Assembly: GCF_016865525.2 (NCBI RefSeq)
Contig: NZ_CP075169.1
Span: forward strand, 5,518,337 to 5,582,336
Length of the DNA: 64,000 nucleotides
From: Sodalis ligni
GTDB lineage: Bacteria > Pseudomonadota > Gammaproteobacteria > Enterobacterales > Enterobacteriaceae
Direction: 5' to 3'
Both the position numbers and the translations under genes were made by a program. Numbering within the stretch: the stretch's first letter is position 1; each line of letters opens with the position of its first letter. Below, piece by piece: positions 48,632 to 59,704 of this stretch. The notes under the pieces are model-generated. The model ran no database searches. It was not told where the DNA came from and saw only the letters and a list, made by a program, of their open reading frames with translations.

Positions 48632-49744
48632 TTAAATGTCCCAATCCTCCACCAGCATCAGCCCGGCCCGTAAACCTATCGCCACGTCAGGGTTGGGAAA
48701 GAGTACCCACTCCTTTTCCTCCCGGACCCGATATTCATTACCCGTCTCCCTGGCCAGCAGTTCGCCTCGGTCAAAAGAGGTGAAATTCAGCGCGTCGGCG
48801 GGGATAAGCAGAGTGAAATCGGCCCGGGTACGGGTAATCTGCTGGCTCACGCGATAGCACTTGACCGGCGGCCCGAGACGTTCCGGCAACGCCTCGCCGC
48901 TGATAAGCGCCCACAGGGCGGCGCGGACGCCGTTGAATTGGGCGAGGTCATTTGCGCCGAACGGCAGCGCCTTGCCAAGTTCCAGCGTGACGCTGGCAGC
49001 GGAAAATTGTTCGCTGCTGTAATGGGTAAAGGTGGTACCGGCGGCGCGATGCCTGACCAGGGCATCCAACTGCGCGGCGTTGAGCCAATGGAGCAGCGCC
49101 GGGTCATGGCCGCCGGGCTGATAGGGCAGCAGACCGAAACGCACGTGGCGGGATCCCCGAATCGCCGTATGCATATCCAGGTGCCAGCGGCAGCGATCCT
49201 CCGGCAGGAAGAACCGGCCGAGATGCCGTTGCAAAAGCCGGCAGCGTAAGGTTTCGTTGCTCTGCGGCAGGGGCGCGCCCATGGGGAGCGCCGGGTCGGC
49301 ATCCGCATGACCTGGTTGCGCATCGGCATGCCGCAAAAGGCCATGGTCATTCTTTTCCGCGGGGTCCCTGCCGGCGACATTAGCTTCATCCCAGGCTTTG
49401 TCGCTGGCGCCGCCGCCGCCGAACAGCCGGTTCAAATCGTAATCAATATAACGTTTTCCAGCCCGCAGCGCCTGCGGGTTGCCTAATATCACCAGCAGAC
49501 GCGGCGCCAACAGCATCCGTCCGGTCATAAGCTCCGCCAGCAGAAGATTGATGAGCTCCACCGGCGCGGTTTCATTGCCATGTATACCGGCGGACAGCAC
49601 CAGGGACGTCGCCGCCGGCCGGCGGGGCAATAGCTCTAGCACCCCCTCCTCCAGCCACTCCCAGGTCAGCCACGGCGTTTCTCCCCAGCGTTCAGCCGGC
49701 GGGTGGCCGACCAATGTCAACTCAAGAAAGTCAGCATCAGTCAA
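48632..49744 (-). CDS. astE: Succinylglutamate desuccinylase (AstE)
   Basis: 370 residues. Zinc ligands and catalytic residues are in place: LSAGIHGNETAPVELINLL, RWHLDMHTAIRGSRHVRFG, FTHYSSEQFSAASVTLELGK, and the end VLFPNPDVAIGLRAGLML closely matches E. coli AstE. The enzyme removes succinate from N-succinylglutamate, the last step of arginine degradation by the AST pathway. E. coli AstE has about 322 residues; this one carries an extra stretch of about 45 residues after YIDYDLNRLFGG (SDKAWDEAN...PMGAPLP), rich in Ala, Asp and Pro. It follows astD by 15 bp, but astC, astA and astB are absent here. Confidence 0.93.
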   Translation of the reverse strand: MTDADFLELTLVGHPPAERWGETPWLTWEWLEEGVLELLPRRPAATSLVLSAGIHGNETAPVELINLLLAELMTGRMLLAPRLLVILGNPQALRAGKRYIDYDLNRLFGGGGASDKAWDEANVAGRDPAEKNDHGLLRHADAQPGHADADPALPMGAPLPQSNETLRCRLLQRHLGRFFLPEDRCRWHLDMHTAIRGSRHVRFGLLPYQPGGHDPALLHWLNAAQLDALVRHRAAGTTFTHYSSEQFSAASVTLELGKALPFGANDLAQFNGVRAALWALISGEALPERLGPPVKCYRVSQQITRTRADFTLLIPADALNFTSFDRGELLARETGNEYRVREEKEWVLFPNPDVAIGLRAGLMLVEDWDI

Positions 49745-49759
49745 TGAAAACGCTCCTTT

Positions 49760-51274
<1,515 letters not shown>

Positions 51275-51443
51275 TTACCGCCGCGAGAACAGCGGCCTCC
51301 CGTCAGAAAGTATCCTACCTTGATGATAGAGCCGGAACGTTGACAAATGTCCCAACGGCAATGCGCTCTCGTTATCACGCCATGGGTCTGCCTGCCAAGA
51401 GGAGGGACTTACAGAGCCGGTAGCGCAAACACCGGTGATAGGC

Positions 51444-52394
51444 TCAGTCTGACACCAGCTTCAGTTCGTCATCCGAAAGGCCGGTCACTTCTTTGATCAT
51501 GATGCGGTTCACGCCGCGCAATAAGAGCTGTCGTGCCACCTCCTGTTTCCCTTCTCTTTTGCCTTCTCTTTTGCCTTCTCTTTTGCCTTCTCTTTTGCCT
51601 TCTCTTTTGCCTTCTCTTTTGCCTTCCAACCTACCCTCATCTTTCAATTGCTGCGCTATGGTCATCATTTCTTCTTTCTCCAAAAAAAGCGGCGCTTGTT
51701 CCTTTAATTTATTAATTAATAACTGACTATCAAAAGTTTTCCCTGCCTGCAAGATATAGCGAAACAGGCTTCTACGCAGCTCAAAGGACGGTTGCCACTG
51801 GTTTATCAGGGTGCCGAGATCCTCCACCAACGTCCCTATATCCCGGATACGGATATGTTTAAGCACCAATTCCAGCATGGCAACCCGGCCATGAGTCTTA
51901 ATTTCATCATCCGGTATCATGGTGAGATCGATTACCGGAAAGGGGTGGTTGTATACCTGCCGGGCTAATTCATTATCCTCAAAACAATCAAACCAGCCGT
52001 TTTTGTAGGGATAACCTTTTCGGACCCCATGATAAAACAGTAGAGGTACCACTACCGGCAGCCGTTTATTGCCTTTGTCCAGATGCTGCTGCATGGCCGC
52101 CAGGCTGTAACGCATCAAACGAAAGGCCATCATTTTCTGCGGGCTGCTCTGGTGTTCAATCAAACAATAGATATAACCCTTGCCTCGCCGGGTCCGCACC
52201 GAATACAACATATCCGAGCAGTGATGACGCAGATTGAGTTCTATAAAAGAGCCTGAACACAATGAGAGTGTATTGAAATGACACTGGTGACGTAAAGAGG
52301 GCGGCAAATGATTATTAAAAAAATCTCGGGCGACGTCGATTTCGCCGAGAAACTTCTTGAATAAAGCATCATGATGAGAATAATTTATTATCAT
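51444..52394 (-). CDS. Rpn-family recombination-promoting nuclease/putative transposase
   Basis: About 316 residues from the ATG at 52394, with AGGA upstream. The N-terminus HHDALFKKFLGEIDVARDFF and the PD-(D/E)XK site, SDMLYSV followed by YIYCLIEHQSSPQKMMAFRL (D...ExQ), identify the YhgA-like transposase/Rpn group, followed by the family C-terminal region VEDLGTLINQW. E. coli Rpn proteins are DNA endonucleases that raise recA-independent recombination and behave as mobile or hypervariable genes. The linker near residues 262-288 is a run of EGKR repeats encoded by a perfect 12-bp tandem array at 51551-51622. The short C-terminal domain (VARQLLLRGVNRIMIKEVTG) resembles a small DNA-binding domain. 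Stand-alone gene. Confidence 0.92.
   Translation of the reverse strand: MIINYSHHDALFKKFLGEIDVARDFFNNHLPPSLRHQCHFNTLSLCSGSFIELNLRHHCSDMLYSVRTRRGKGYIYCLIEHQSSPQKMMAFRLMRYSLAAMQQHLDKGNKRLPVVVPLLFYHGVRKGYPYKNGWFDCFEDNELARQVYNHPFPVIDLTMIPDDEIKTHGRVAMLELVLKHIRIRDIGTLVEDLGTLINQWQPSFELRRSLFRYILQAGKTFDSQLLINKLKEQAPLFLEKEEMMTIAQQLKDEGRLEGKREGKREGKREGKREGKREGKREGKQEVARQLLLRGVNRIMIKEVTGLSDDELKLVSD
51551..51622. repeat. 12-bp in-frame tandem repeat inside the Rpn gene, six copies
   Basis: Six perfect copies of CTTCTCTTTTGC on the plus strand, coding Glu-Gly-Lys-Arg units on the minus strand. Because the unit is a multiple of three, gain or loss of copies changes the length of the basic linker without breaking the frame. 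Confidence 0.95.
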
Positions 52395-52645
52395 ATAGGA
52401 TATCCTTATCACTAATTTAATATTAATAATAAAGGTCAGTTATTCCAAAGAGAGTTATTTACAAATTATGCTAAACATCATAACGGACCTAAATAATAAG
52501 TCGAACAAAAACCAGCTCGATACGGTAAATAAATTTCGTATTAAACCGTATATATGAGGTTATACATTTGCGCTATGCCGTCTTAGCTTGGCGGCACGGC
52601 ATCGCCGCAAAAAAGCCTATGGATGAAATCAATCCCCTAGAATAT

Positions 52646-52675
52646 ACCGGCCGGCGGGTGTCCCGCCGGGCCGGT
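52646..52675 (-). terminator. Large palindrome after the RND efflux operon
   Basis: ACCGGCC-GGCGGG and CCCGCC-GGGCCGGT form a very stable hairpin with a three-base loop, 23 bp downstream of the RND stop. There is no clear T-run on the reverse strand, so it is either a Rho-dependent stop or mRNA-protecting structure. It lies in the 304-bp gap before the Rpn gene, which otherwise shows only an AT-rich stretch and no gene. Confidence 0.55.
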
Positions 52676-52698
52676 CGTATTCTCACTAACCATCGCCT

Positions 52699-55600
52699 TC
52701 AGACGGCGGCTTTTATCGGCGGCTTAATGCGGAACCAGGCGGCATAGAGCGCGGGCAGGAAAATCAGCGTCAGCACCGTACCGCCAATGGTGCCGCCGAT
52801 GAGGGTAAACGCCAGCGAACCCCAAAAAACCGAAAAGGTCAGCGGGATAAACGCCAACACCGCCGCCAGCGCCGTCAGGATCACCGGACGCGCCCGCTGC
52901 ACCGTGGCCTCCACCACCGCGTCGTAGGGCGTTAGCCCCTCATGCTGGTTGCTGTGTATCTGGCCTATGAGAATCAGGGTATTGCGCATGATGATACCCG
53001 CCAGCCCGATAAGGCCCAGAATGGTATTGAACCCGAACGGCTGGTTAAACAGCAATAGCGTCGGCACCACGCCCACCAATGCCAGCGGCGCGGTGAGCAG
53101 CACCATGGCCATGGCCGACAGCGAACGCACCTGGAAAATAATCGCAATCATCATCAGGATCAGCATTAACGGGAAAATCGCGGCCAGCGCGGTGTTGGCC
53201 TTGCCCGCTTCTTCCAGAGCGGCTCCGGTTTCAATGCGGTAACCCGCGGGCAGCTTAGCCATGATGGGCTGGAGGCTTTTGATGATTTGCAGCGCGACTT
53301 CCGGCGGCTGTTGACCGTCGGCAATATCTCCCCGCACGGTAATGGCGGTCATGCGATCCCGGCGATGAATAATCGGATCCTCCATGCGGATGTCTGTATG
53401 ACCGATTTGTTCAAGGGGTATCCGCTGCCCCTGGCTGCCGGTAAGGGTGAAGTCCCCGAGTTTTGCCGGATCCAGCCTTTCGCCGCCGGCGCTGCGTGCT
53501 ACTACCTCAACGGTGCGGATATCCTCGCGAACCTGGGTAACCGACACGCCGTTCAGTAAAAATTGCAATTGTTGCGCGGCGTTCTGGGAACTGAGGCCGA
53601 AGGATTGCAGCCGATCCTGATCCAGCACGAAATGGACGGTAGGCACCCGCTCGCCCCAGTCGGTATTCACCTGGCGCATGGAGGTGTTGTCCAGCATTAC
53701 CTGCCGGACCTGCCGGGCTATGTCCCGCACGATTTCCCTGTCGGACCCCATGACCCGGAACGCCACCGGAAACGGCGAGTAGGGACCGAATACCAGTTGC
53801 GTGACCCGCACCCGCGCCTCGGGGGCCAATCCGTCGGCCACCGCCTGCCGGGCGTGATACTTGAGCGTTTCCCGGGCCTGTTCATTCTCGGTGAGTACTA
53901 CGATCTTGGCGAAGGAGGGATCGGGCAATTCCGGCGACATGGCCAGATAGAACCGCGGCGCGCCCTGGCCGATGTAAGAGGTGACCAGTCTGGCTTCCGG
54001 CTGCCGCTTCAGCCACTCCTCCACTTTAGCGGTCGCCGCGCTGGTGGCCTCGATGGTGCTGCCCTCGGGCAGTTGCACTTCCAATAACACTTCCGGCCGG
54101 TCGGAGACGGGGAAAAACTGCTGTTTTACCGCCCCCAGACCAAAAAACGCCACCAGGAAAAACAGACCCACCACCAGCACTACTTTCTTATTGTGGGCTA
54201 CCGCGCGGGCGATCAGGGAACGTAGCTGTTTATAGCGCGGCGTACCGTATATCGCTTTATGACCGCCCGGAATGGGCTTGATATCCGGCAGCAGCTTCAC
54301 GCCGAGATAGGGGGTAAACGCCCCCGCCACCAGCCAGGAGGTGAGCAGGGCAAAGGCCACGATCCAGAAGATATTGCCGGCGTATTCACCGGCGCTGGAG
54401 GCGGCAAAGCCTACCGGCATCAGGCCGATGGAGGTCACCAGCGCGCCGGCCAGGCGGGGCGACGCCGTGCTGACCCAGGCCTGACCGGAGGCGTAGATGC
54501 GATCAAACCCCTCCTCCATGCGCACCACCATGGTTTCAATGACGATGATGGCATCGTCCACCAGCAGACCCAGCGCCAATATCAGCGCGCCGAGGGTAAT
54601 GCGGTCGAAGTCGCGGCCGGTGGCCAGCATAATGATAAACACGCCGGCCAGGGTCAGCGGCACCGCCGCCGCCACCACAATTCCCACTCGCCACCCAAGG
54701 CTCACCAGGCTGACGGTTATCACCACCGCCAGGGCAACGAAAAATTTCAGCATGAATTCGTTGTAGGATTCTTTGATATTTACCGCCTGATCGGTGACTT
54801 TGGTGAACGTCAGGCCCAGCGGCATCCCGGCGGAGATGTCCGCCGCTTCCTTCTCCAGCGCTTTACCCAGCACCAGCCCGTTATAGCGATCGCGCATCAC
54901 GATACCCAGCAACAGCGCCGGCTCGTCCTGATTTCGGATCAGATAGGTGGAGGGATCTTCATAACCGCGCTTGACGTCGGCCACATCAGAAAGCTTCAGC
55001 GTCCGGCCGGCGGCAACGATGGGGGTATCGCGGATTTTTTGCAGACTATTGAATGCCCCGTCCAGGCGAATCTGGATTTGCGGTCCGTTAGCGTCGATGG
55101 AACCCGCCGGCGTCACGCTGTTTTGCGCGTTGAGGGCGGTAAAAATATCCTGGGCGGAAACCCCTAGGGTGGCCAGGCGGGCATAGGAAAACTCGACATA
55201 TATCCGTTCCGGCCGCTCGCCGATGATATTGACTTTTTTGACTCCCGGCACGCCCAGCAGGCGCTGGCGCAGGGTTTCCGCCTGGCGCACCAGTAATCGC
55301 GGCGGTTCTCCCCGTGCTTTCAGGGCATAGAGGGCAAAGGTGACATCGGCGTATTCATCGTTAATGGTGGGACCGATAACACCTACCGGCAGATTGGCGG
55401 CCTCATCGCCGAGCTTCTTGCGCGCCTGGTAGAACTCCTCCTGGACCTCCGACGGAGGCGTGGAGTCTTTCAGTGTAACGGTGGTAAAGGCCAGACCGGG
55501 CCGGGTATAGGTTTCAGTCCGGTCATACCATTTCAATTCCTGCATCCGTTTTTCCAGCGGCTCGGCAACCTGATCCTGCATTTCCTGCGCGGTGGCGCCG

Positions 55601-55764
55601 GGCCAGGCGGTGACTACCGTCATGACCTTGATGGTAAATACCGGATCTTCCGCCCGTCCCAGCTTCAGGAAAGCGAAGGCGCCGGCGGCGGAAATCGCGA
55701 CGATAAGAAACAGCGTGACGGCCCGTTCACGTACCGCCAGGGCGGAAAGATTAAACCCGCTCAT
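52699..55764 (-). CDS. RND-family efflux transporter, inner-membrane subunit
   Basis: 1,021 residues, full length. Twelve membrane segments in the AcrB pattern (1 + 5, large loop, 1 + 5), with the proton-relay region DFDRITLGALILALGLLVDD followed by AIIVIETMVVRMEEG in TM4. The N-terminus MSGFNLSALAVRERAVTLFL and the motif FLKLGRAEDPVFTIK place it in the subgroup of multidrug RND pumps resembling VexK or TriC and not AcrB itself. It drives proton-linked export across the envelope together with the adaptor whose stop overlaps its start (ATGA). No outer-membrane gene is adjacent, so it probably uses TolC or the OprM-like protein at 4945. Confidence 0.92.
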   Translation of the reverse strand: MSGFNLSALAVRERAVTLFLIVAISAAGAFAFLKLGRAEDPVFTIKVMTVVTAWPGATAQEMQDQVAEPLEKRMQELKWYDRTETYTRPGLAFTTVTLKDSTPPSEVQEEFYQARKKLGDEAANLPVGVIGPTINDEYADVTFALYALKARGEPPRLLVRQAETLRQRLLGVPGVKKVNIIGERPERIYVEFSYARLATLGVSAQDIFTALNAQNSVTPAGSIDANGPQIQIRLDGAFNSLQKIRDTPIVAAGRTLKLSDVADVKRGYEDPSTYLIRNQDEPALLLGIVMRDRYNGLVLGKALEKEAADISAGMPLGLTFTKVTDQAVNIKESYNEFMLKFFVALAVVITVSLVSLGWRVGIVVAAAVPLTLAGVFIIMLATGRDFDRITLGALILALGLLVDDAIIVIETMVVRMEEGFDRIYASGQAWVSTASPRLAGALVTSIGLMPVGFAASSAGEYAGNIFWIVAFALLTSWLVAGAFTPYLGVKLLPDIKPIPGGHKAIYGTPRYKQLRSLIARAVAHNKKVVLVVGLFFLVAFFGLGAVKQQFFPVSDRPEVLLEVQLPEGSTIEATSAATAKVEEWLKRQPEARLVTSYIGQGAPRFYLAMSPELPDPSFAKIVVLTENEQARETLKYHARQAVADGLAPEARVRVTQLVFGPYSPFPVAFRVMGSDREIVRDIARQVRQVMLDNTSMRQVNTDWGERVPTVHFVLDQDRLQSFGLSSQNAAQQLQFLLNGVSVTQVREDIRTVEVVARSAGGERLDPAKLGDFTLTGSQGQRIPLEQIGHTDIRMEDPIIHRRDRMTAITVRGDIADGQQPPEVALQIIKSLQPIMAKLPAGYRIETGAALEEAGKANTALAAIFPLMLILMMIAIIFQVRSLSAMAMVLLTAPLALVGVVPTLLLFNQPFGFNTILGLIGLAGIIMRNTLILIGQIHSNQHEGLTPYDAVVEATVQRARPVILTALAAVLAFIPLTFSVFWGSLAFTLIGGTIGGTVLTLIFLPALYAAWFRIKPPIKAAV

Positions 55765-56855
55765 TTCACCGCCCCGCCGTTATCGGCCAGGCGCACGGCT
55801 TCGTCCTGATGCAGCAGATGGGCGCCGAGGGCGACAAAACGATCGCCGGGTTTCAGGCCGCCGGAGAGAATGGCGCTCTCCTCCGTCAGGCCGGAGAGCC
55901 GAACCGCCCGCCATACCGCTTTGGGTTTATCCCCCGCCACCAGCCAGACGCCGGGCCCCTGTCCTTCATCGTACAACGCCCCCAGCGGTACGCTCACCAA
56001 TCCGTCGGCGCCGGGATCGGGCAGGGCAACGGTGACGGTTGCGCCCAAGGGAGCGGTAACCATGGCTCCCGACAGGACATAACGGGCCTCGAAGGTGCGG
56101 GTCTGCGGATCGGCGGTATCGGATAGCTGGCGCAGCGTCGCCCTGCCGCTCATGGGCCGGTCGCCATACAGCCTGGCCTGCCCGGTGGTGCCAAGGAGGG
56201 GCCGCTGTGTTTCCGGCAAGTACACCACCGCTTCCCGCGGTCCGGCGTGGGCGAGCTTCACCACGGTTTGCCCGGCAGAGACCACCTGCCCCGGTTCAGC
56301 CAGAGTCTCCATCACCACGCCGTCGTCATCGGCGGTCAGCACCGAATAACCGGCCTGATGGCGGGCGACATCCTCCTGCGCCTGCGCCGCATTGAGCTGG
56401 GCACGGGCCGAATCGGCGGCGGCCTTGGCCTGATCATAGGCGGAGGCGGAGACCACCCCCTTTGCCACCAGCGTCCGATAGCGCCGCTCGTCGGCGGAAG
56501 TTTGCGCCGCCAGCGCCCGGGCGGCCATCACCGCGCCGGTTTGCGCCTGGGCGGCCAGGGCTAAATCGGCGGGATCGATTTGCATCAGCGGCTGGCCGCG
56601 GTTCACCGTCGCGCCGGCATCCACCAGACGCCGCACCACCTTACCGGCGACGCGAAAACCCAGCTCGCTCTGCACCCTGGCCACCACAGTGCCGGTATAG
56701 GCTTTTTCAGCGTGGCTGAATTCCTCCACCACAGCGGTGCGCACCAGGGGCGACCCGGTGCGGGGATCCGGCTGTTGGGCCTGGCCGCAGGCGGTCAAGC
56801 CGAACGCCAGGGGGACGGCAACAAAAACCAGAAAGGTGGAACTATTGCGAAACAT
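55761..56855 (-). CDS. RND periplasmic adaptor lipoprotein
   Basis: 364 residues. The signal peptide ends in the lipobox LTAC at about 21-24 (ACGQAQQPDP follows), so it is anchored to the inner membrane by lipid. Typical adaptor parts: VARVQSELGFRVAGKVVRRL then VDAGATVNRGQPLMQIDPAD (lipoyl half), a coiled coil at about 95-160, DDDGVVMETLAEPGQVVSAG, and beta-barrel and membrane-proximal domains to the end. It couples the RND pump to an outer-membrane channel. A palindrome at 56896-56921 in front of the gene is probably the operator for the TetR gene encoded just upstream. Confidence 0.92.
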   Translation of the reverse strand: MFRNSSTFLVFVAVPLAFGLTACGQAQQPDPRTGSPLVRTAVVEEFSHAEKAYTGTVVARVQSELGFRVAGKVVRRLVDAGATVNRGQPLMQIDPADLALAAQAQTGAVMAARALAAQTSADERRYRTLVAKGVVSASAYDQAKAAADSARAQLNAAQAQEDVARHQAGYSVLTADDDGVVMETLAEPGQVVSAGQTVVKLAHAGPREAVVYLPETQRPLLGTTGQARLYGDRPMSGRATLRQLSDTADPQTRTFEARYVLSGAMVTAPLGATVTVALPDPGADGLVSVPLGALYDEGQGPGVWLVAGDKPKAVWRAVRLSGLTEESAILSGGLKPGDRFVALGAHLLHQDEAVRLADNGGAVK

Positions 56856-56895
56856 GGTAATCCTCCGGGAAAACAGAGGAGCCAGTCTGACATCT

Positions 56896-56921
56896 AGTGA
56901 CCAAATATGTCAATAGTCACT
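56896..56921. promoter_or_regulatory. Probable TetR operator in front of the RND pump genes
   Basis: Inverted repeat AGTGAC-N14-GTCACT, 40 bp before the adaptor start. It lies in the 156-bp gap downstream of the TetR gene on the same strand. Such sites commonly repress the pump promoter until ligand is present; a direct link to the neighbouring regulator is inferred. Confidence 0.55.
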
Positions 56922-57011
56922 TAAGACGATCATTTGATACAATTTATCTATGTGAACCGACGTCAGGATAAAGAGTAACGTTAAACCTATGAGACAAATC
57001 AATACAATCGG

Positions 57012-57629
57012 CTACGGGGTCAAGCTTCGCAGTACCAGCTTGATAAGATCATCAATGGCGGCGGGGATGCCGTCAAGTTTATGCTGTAATAATAAGGGGT
57101 TAACAAACGACTCCATGGCCAGGAATATGCTGCGGCACTGATCGTCAAGAGGAGTTCGCGTTTCAAATTCACCCGTTTCCCGCCCCTGGCGGAGAATATT
57201 TTTCAGCAGTTCCCGCACCTGCCGCTCATATTCCTGGGATGAAGGCCATTTTTCTCCGGTGGAATAAATGACAATGTCATACAGCCGACGATCGGAGAAA
57301 AACAGATCGGTGCTGCCGGCGGCGATGGTGGTAAACAAGATGCGCAACCCATCGGCGGCGGTTGAGCCTTCCCCAAGCGCTTCCCGCACCTTGTCCAGCA
57401 GGCTGCTGAGGCATTTGTGGCAGATAGCTTCGCCAATGGCCTGTTTCGAATCGAAAAATTTATAAATATAGGCTTTGGAAAAACCGATGGCTTTCGCCAG
57501 ATCCGACACCGTGGTCTTGCCGTAGCCGTAGTAGCTGAAGTGCTCGTCGGCCGCCAACAGAATCTGATCGCGGATACTATGGTCCGCCGGACCCCGAACC
57601 CCGGCATGGGGGGATGCTTTTATATTCAT
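57012..57629 (-). CDS. TetR/AcrR-family regulator of the RND pump
   Basis: About 205 residues from the ATG at 57629 (MNIKASPHAG); the frame opens five codons earlier. The DNA-binding domain is at about 20-66: RDQILLAADEHFSYYGYGKT, VSDLAKAIGFSKAYIYKFFD, SKQAIGEAI. The C-terminal domain is helical, ligand unknown. It is upstream of and in line with the adaptor and RND genes, with a 156-bp gap that holds a palindromic site, so repression of the pump and possibly of itself is likely. Confidence 0.9.
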   Translation of the reverse strand: MNIKASPHAGVRGPADHSIRDQILLAADEHFSYYGYGKTTVSDLAKAIGFSKAYIYKFFDSKQAIGEAICHKCLSSLLDKVREALGEGSTAADGLRILFTTIAAGSTDLFFSDRRLYDIVIYSTGEKWPSSQEYERQVRELLKNILRQGRETGEFETRTPLDDQCRSIFLAMESFVNPLLLQHKLDGIPAAIDDLIKLVLRSLTP

Positions 57630-57795
57630 GGCCACATTATACACTGTGCAGGGAACAAAACGAAAAGGCCTCTTCGGCCGCTACGGCGCGGAAAACGATC
57701 CCTCACCGATAAAGGCTACACTATAGTTTAAGCATACACTCTTCACATCTGACGGCCTATGCGCCCGTTCTTGACATCAGGAAAGGAAATCAAGC

Positions 57796-59625
57796 ATGAC
57801 CCAACGACGCAAAACCGACGCGGCGCGGCCCATAGGCGATCACGGCATTATCGGCGATTTACGCACCTGCGCGCTGGTCGCCGTTGACGGCACCATCGAT
57901 TATTTTTGCTGGCCGGATCTCGATAGCCCGTCGATCTTCACCGCCCTGCTGGACAGCGATGCCGCCGGTATCTTCAGTCTTGCTCCACGCTGGCCCGATG
58001 CCCGGCGCCAGCAGCTTTATCTGCCGGATACCAATATCCTGCAAACCCGCTGGCTTGACGACGCCGGCGTGGCTGAAGTGACCGACTATATGCCGATCTG
58101 CGACGATCCGCGCCAAACGCCGCGGATCGTTCGCCGTTTGGCGGTATTACAGGGCGAGGCGAATTTTGAGCTGCGCTGCGGACCGGTGCATGACTATGCC
58201 CGCGCCGCCACCCGCGCCGCCCGTCATGGGGATGCGGTGGATTTCAGCGCGCCGGGACAGCCGGTGCTGCGTCTGGCGGCCGGCGTTCCGCTGCACATCG
58301 AGGGGCATGCCGCGGTGGCCCGCTTTGTACTCAAGGCCGGCGAGTCGCTGGAATTCGTTTTCGGCGGCGCCGAGGATGAGCGCGTGGCGGCGGGGGACAA
58401 TCTGGCCTGTTTCACCGCCACCCTGCAGTACTGGCGAAACTGGTGTGCCGCCGGTAATTATAAAGGCCGCTGGCGGGAGATGGTGAACCGTTCAGCCCTG
58501 GCGCTGAAACTGCTGACCTCCCTGCGCCACGGTTCCATTGCCGCCGCCGCAACCTTCGGATTACCGGAACATCTTGGCGGCGAACGCAATTGGGATTATC
58601 GCGCCTCCTGGATCCGCGATGCCTCCTTTAGCGTCTATGCGCTGATGCGCCTGGGTTATACCGGAGAGGCGACCTCCTTTATCAAGTGGGTTGCCCGCTG
58701 TCTGGAGCACAGTCAGTACCAGCCGGATAAGCTGCAGGTGATGTATCGGCTGGACAGCGAAACCGACCTGCCGGAGGAGGATTTACCCCATCTGTCCGGC
58801 TATGCCGGCTCAACGCCGGTGCGCATCGGCAACCTGGCTTACCGGCAGGTGCAGTTGGATATCTATGGCGAACTGATGGACGCGGTGTACCTGGCCAATA
58901 AATACGGTGAAGCCATATCCCATCGAGGCTGGGAACATATCACCAAGATGATCGATCATGTGTGTGAAAACTGGAACCAGGCGGATGCCGGCATCTGGGA
59001 AATGCGCGGCGAGCCCCGGCATTTTCTGCATTCGCGCCTGATGTGCTGGGTGGCCATCGATCGCGCCCTGCGGCTGGCGGCGAAACGATCCCTGCCGATG
59101 CCCTATGCGCGCTGGGATCAGGCCCGCACGGCGATCCGCGAGGATATCTGGACCCACTTCTGGAATAAGGATCTGGGCCATTTCACCGCCACCCGCCACG
59201 GGCAGGATCTGGATGCGTCCATGCTGCTGATGCCGCTGTTCCGGTTCGTCGGCGCCACCGATCCCGACTGGCTTGCCACCCTGGACGCCATTAAACACTC
59301 CCTGGTGCAGGACGGGCTGGTCCGGCGCTACAACAATGCCGATACCCCCTCCGATCCGCTGCCCGGCGATGAGGGGGCGTTCGCCGCCTGCTCCTTCTGG
59401 TACGTGGAGTGCCTGGCCCGCGCCGATCGCCTGGAGGAAGCGCATTTTGAATTTGAAAAGCTGCTCAGCTATGCCAATCCCCTCGGGCTGTATGCCGAGG
59501 AGTTCGACCGGCGGGGATATGCCCTGGGCAATACGCCTCAGGCGCTGACCCACCTGGCCCTGATCAGCGCGGCATTTTTCCTGGAGCGCAAGCTGAACGG
59601 CGGCGAGCCGCTCTGGCAACCTTGA
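57796..59625 (+). CDS. Glycoside hydrolase family 15 (glucoamylase/trehalase-like)
   Basis: 609 residues, cytoplasmic, preceded by GGAAAGG near the ATG. The N-terminal beta domain starts with IGDHGIIGDLRTCALVAVDG followed by TIDYFCWPDLDSPSIF. The (alpha/alpha)6 catalytic barrel follows, with GGERNWDYRASWIRDASFSV (acid region) and LPGDEGAFAACSFWYVECLA (second catalytic Glu), ending in NPLGLYAEEFDRRGYALGNT and PQALTHLALI. The family hydrolyses alpha-glucosides, and many bacterial members act on trehalose. Single gene, convergent with the epimerase gene. Confidence 0.93.
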   Translation: MTQRRKTDAARPIGDHGIIGDLRTCALVAVDGTIDYFCWPDLDSPSIFTALLDSDAAGIFSLAPRWPDARRQQLYLPDTNILQTRWLDDAGVAEVTDYMPICDDPRQTPRIVRRLAVLQGEANFELRCGPVHDYARAATRAARHGDAVDFSAPGQPVLRLAAGVPLHIEGHAAVARFVLKAGESLEFVFGGAEDERVAAGDNLACFTATLQYWRNWCAAGNYKGRWREMVNRSALALKLLTSLRHGSIAAAATFGLPEHLGGERNWDYRASWIRDASFSVYALMRLGYTGEATSFIKWVARCLEHSQYQPDKLQVMYRLDSETDLPEEDLPHLSGYAGSTPVRIGNLAYRQVQLDIYGELMDAVYLANKYGEAISHRGWEHITKMIDHVCENWNQADAGIWEMRGEPRHFLHSRLMCWVAIDRALRLAAKRSLPMPYARWDQARTAIREDIWTHFWNKDLGHFTATRHGQDLDASMLLMPLFRFVGATDPDWLATLDAIKHSLVQDGLVRRYNNADTPSDPLPGDEGAFAACSFWYVECLARADRLEEAHFEFEKLLSYANPLGLYAEEFDRRGYALGNTPQALTHLALISAAFFLERKLNGGEPLWQP

Positions 59626-59704
59626 TGCGCTAACGACCTTACGCAGCGGTGAGTTTGTTGACACAGTGCCCCGCCTTATTGACACCGAGAACGTTTGTCA
59701 ACCT

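Noticed and set aside
54259..55167. 302-codon open frame on the plus strand
   Set aside because: Antisense to the RND transporter, which is complete and well conserved.
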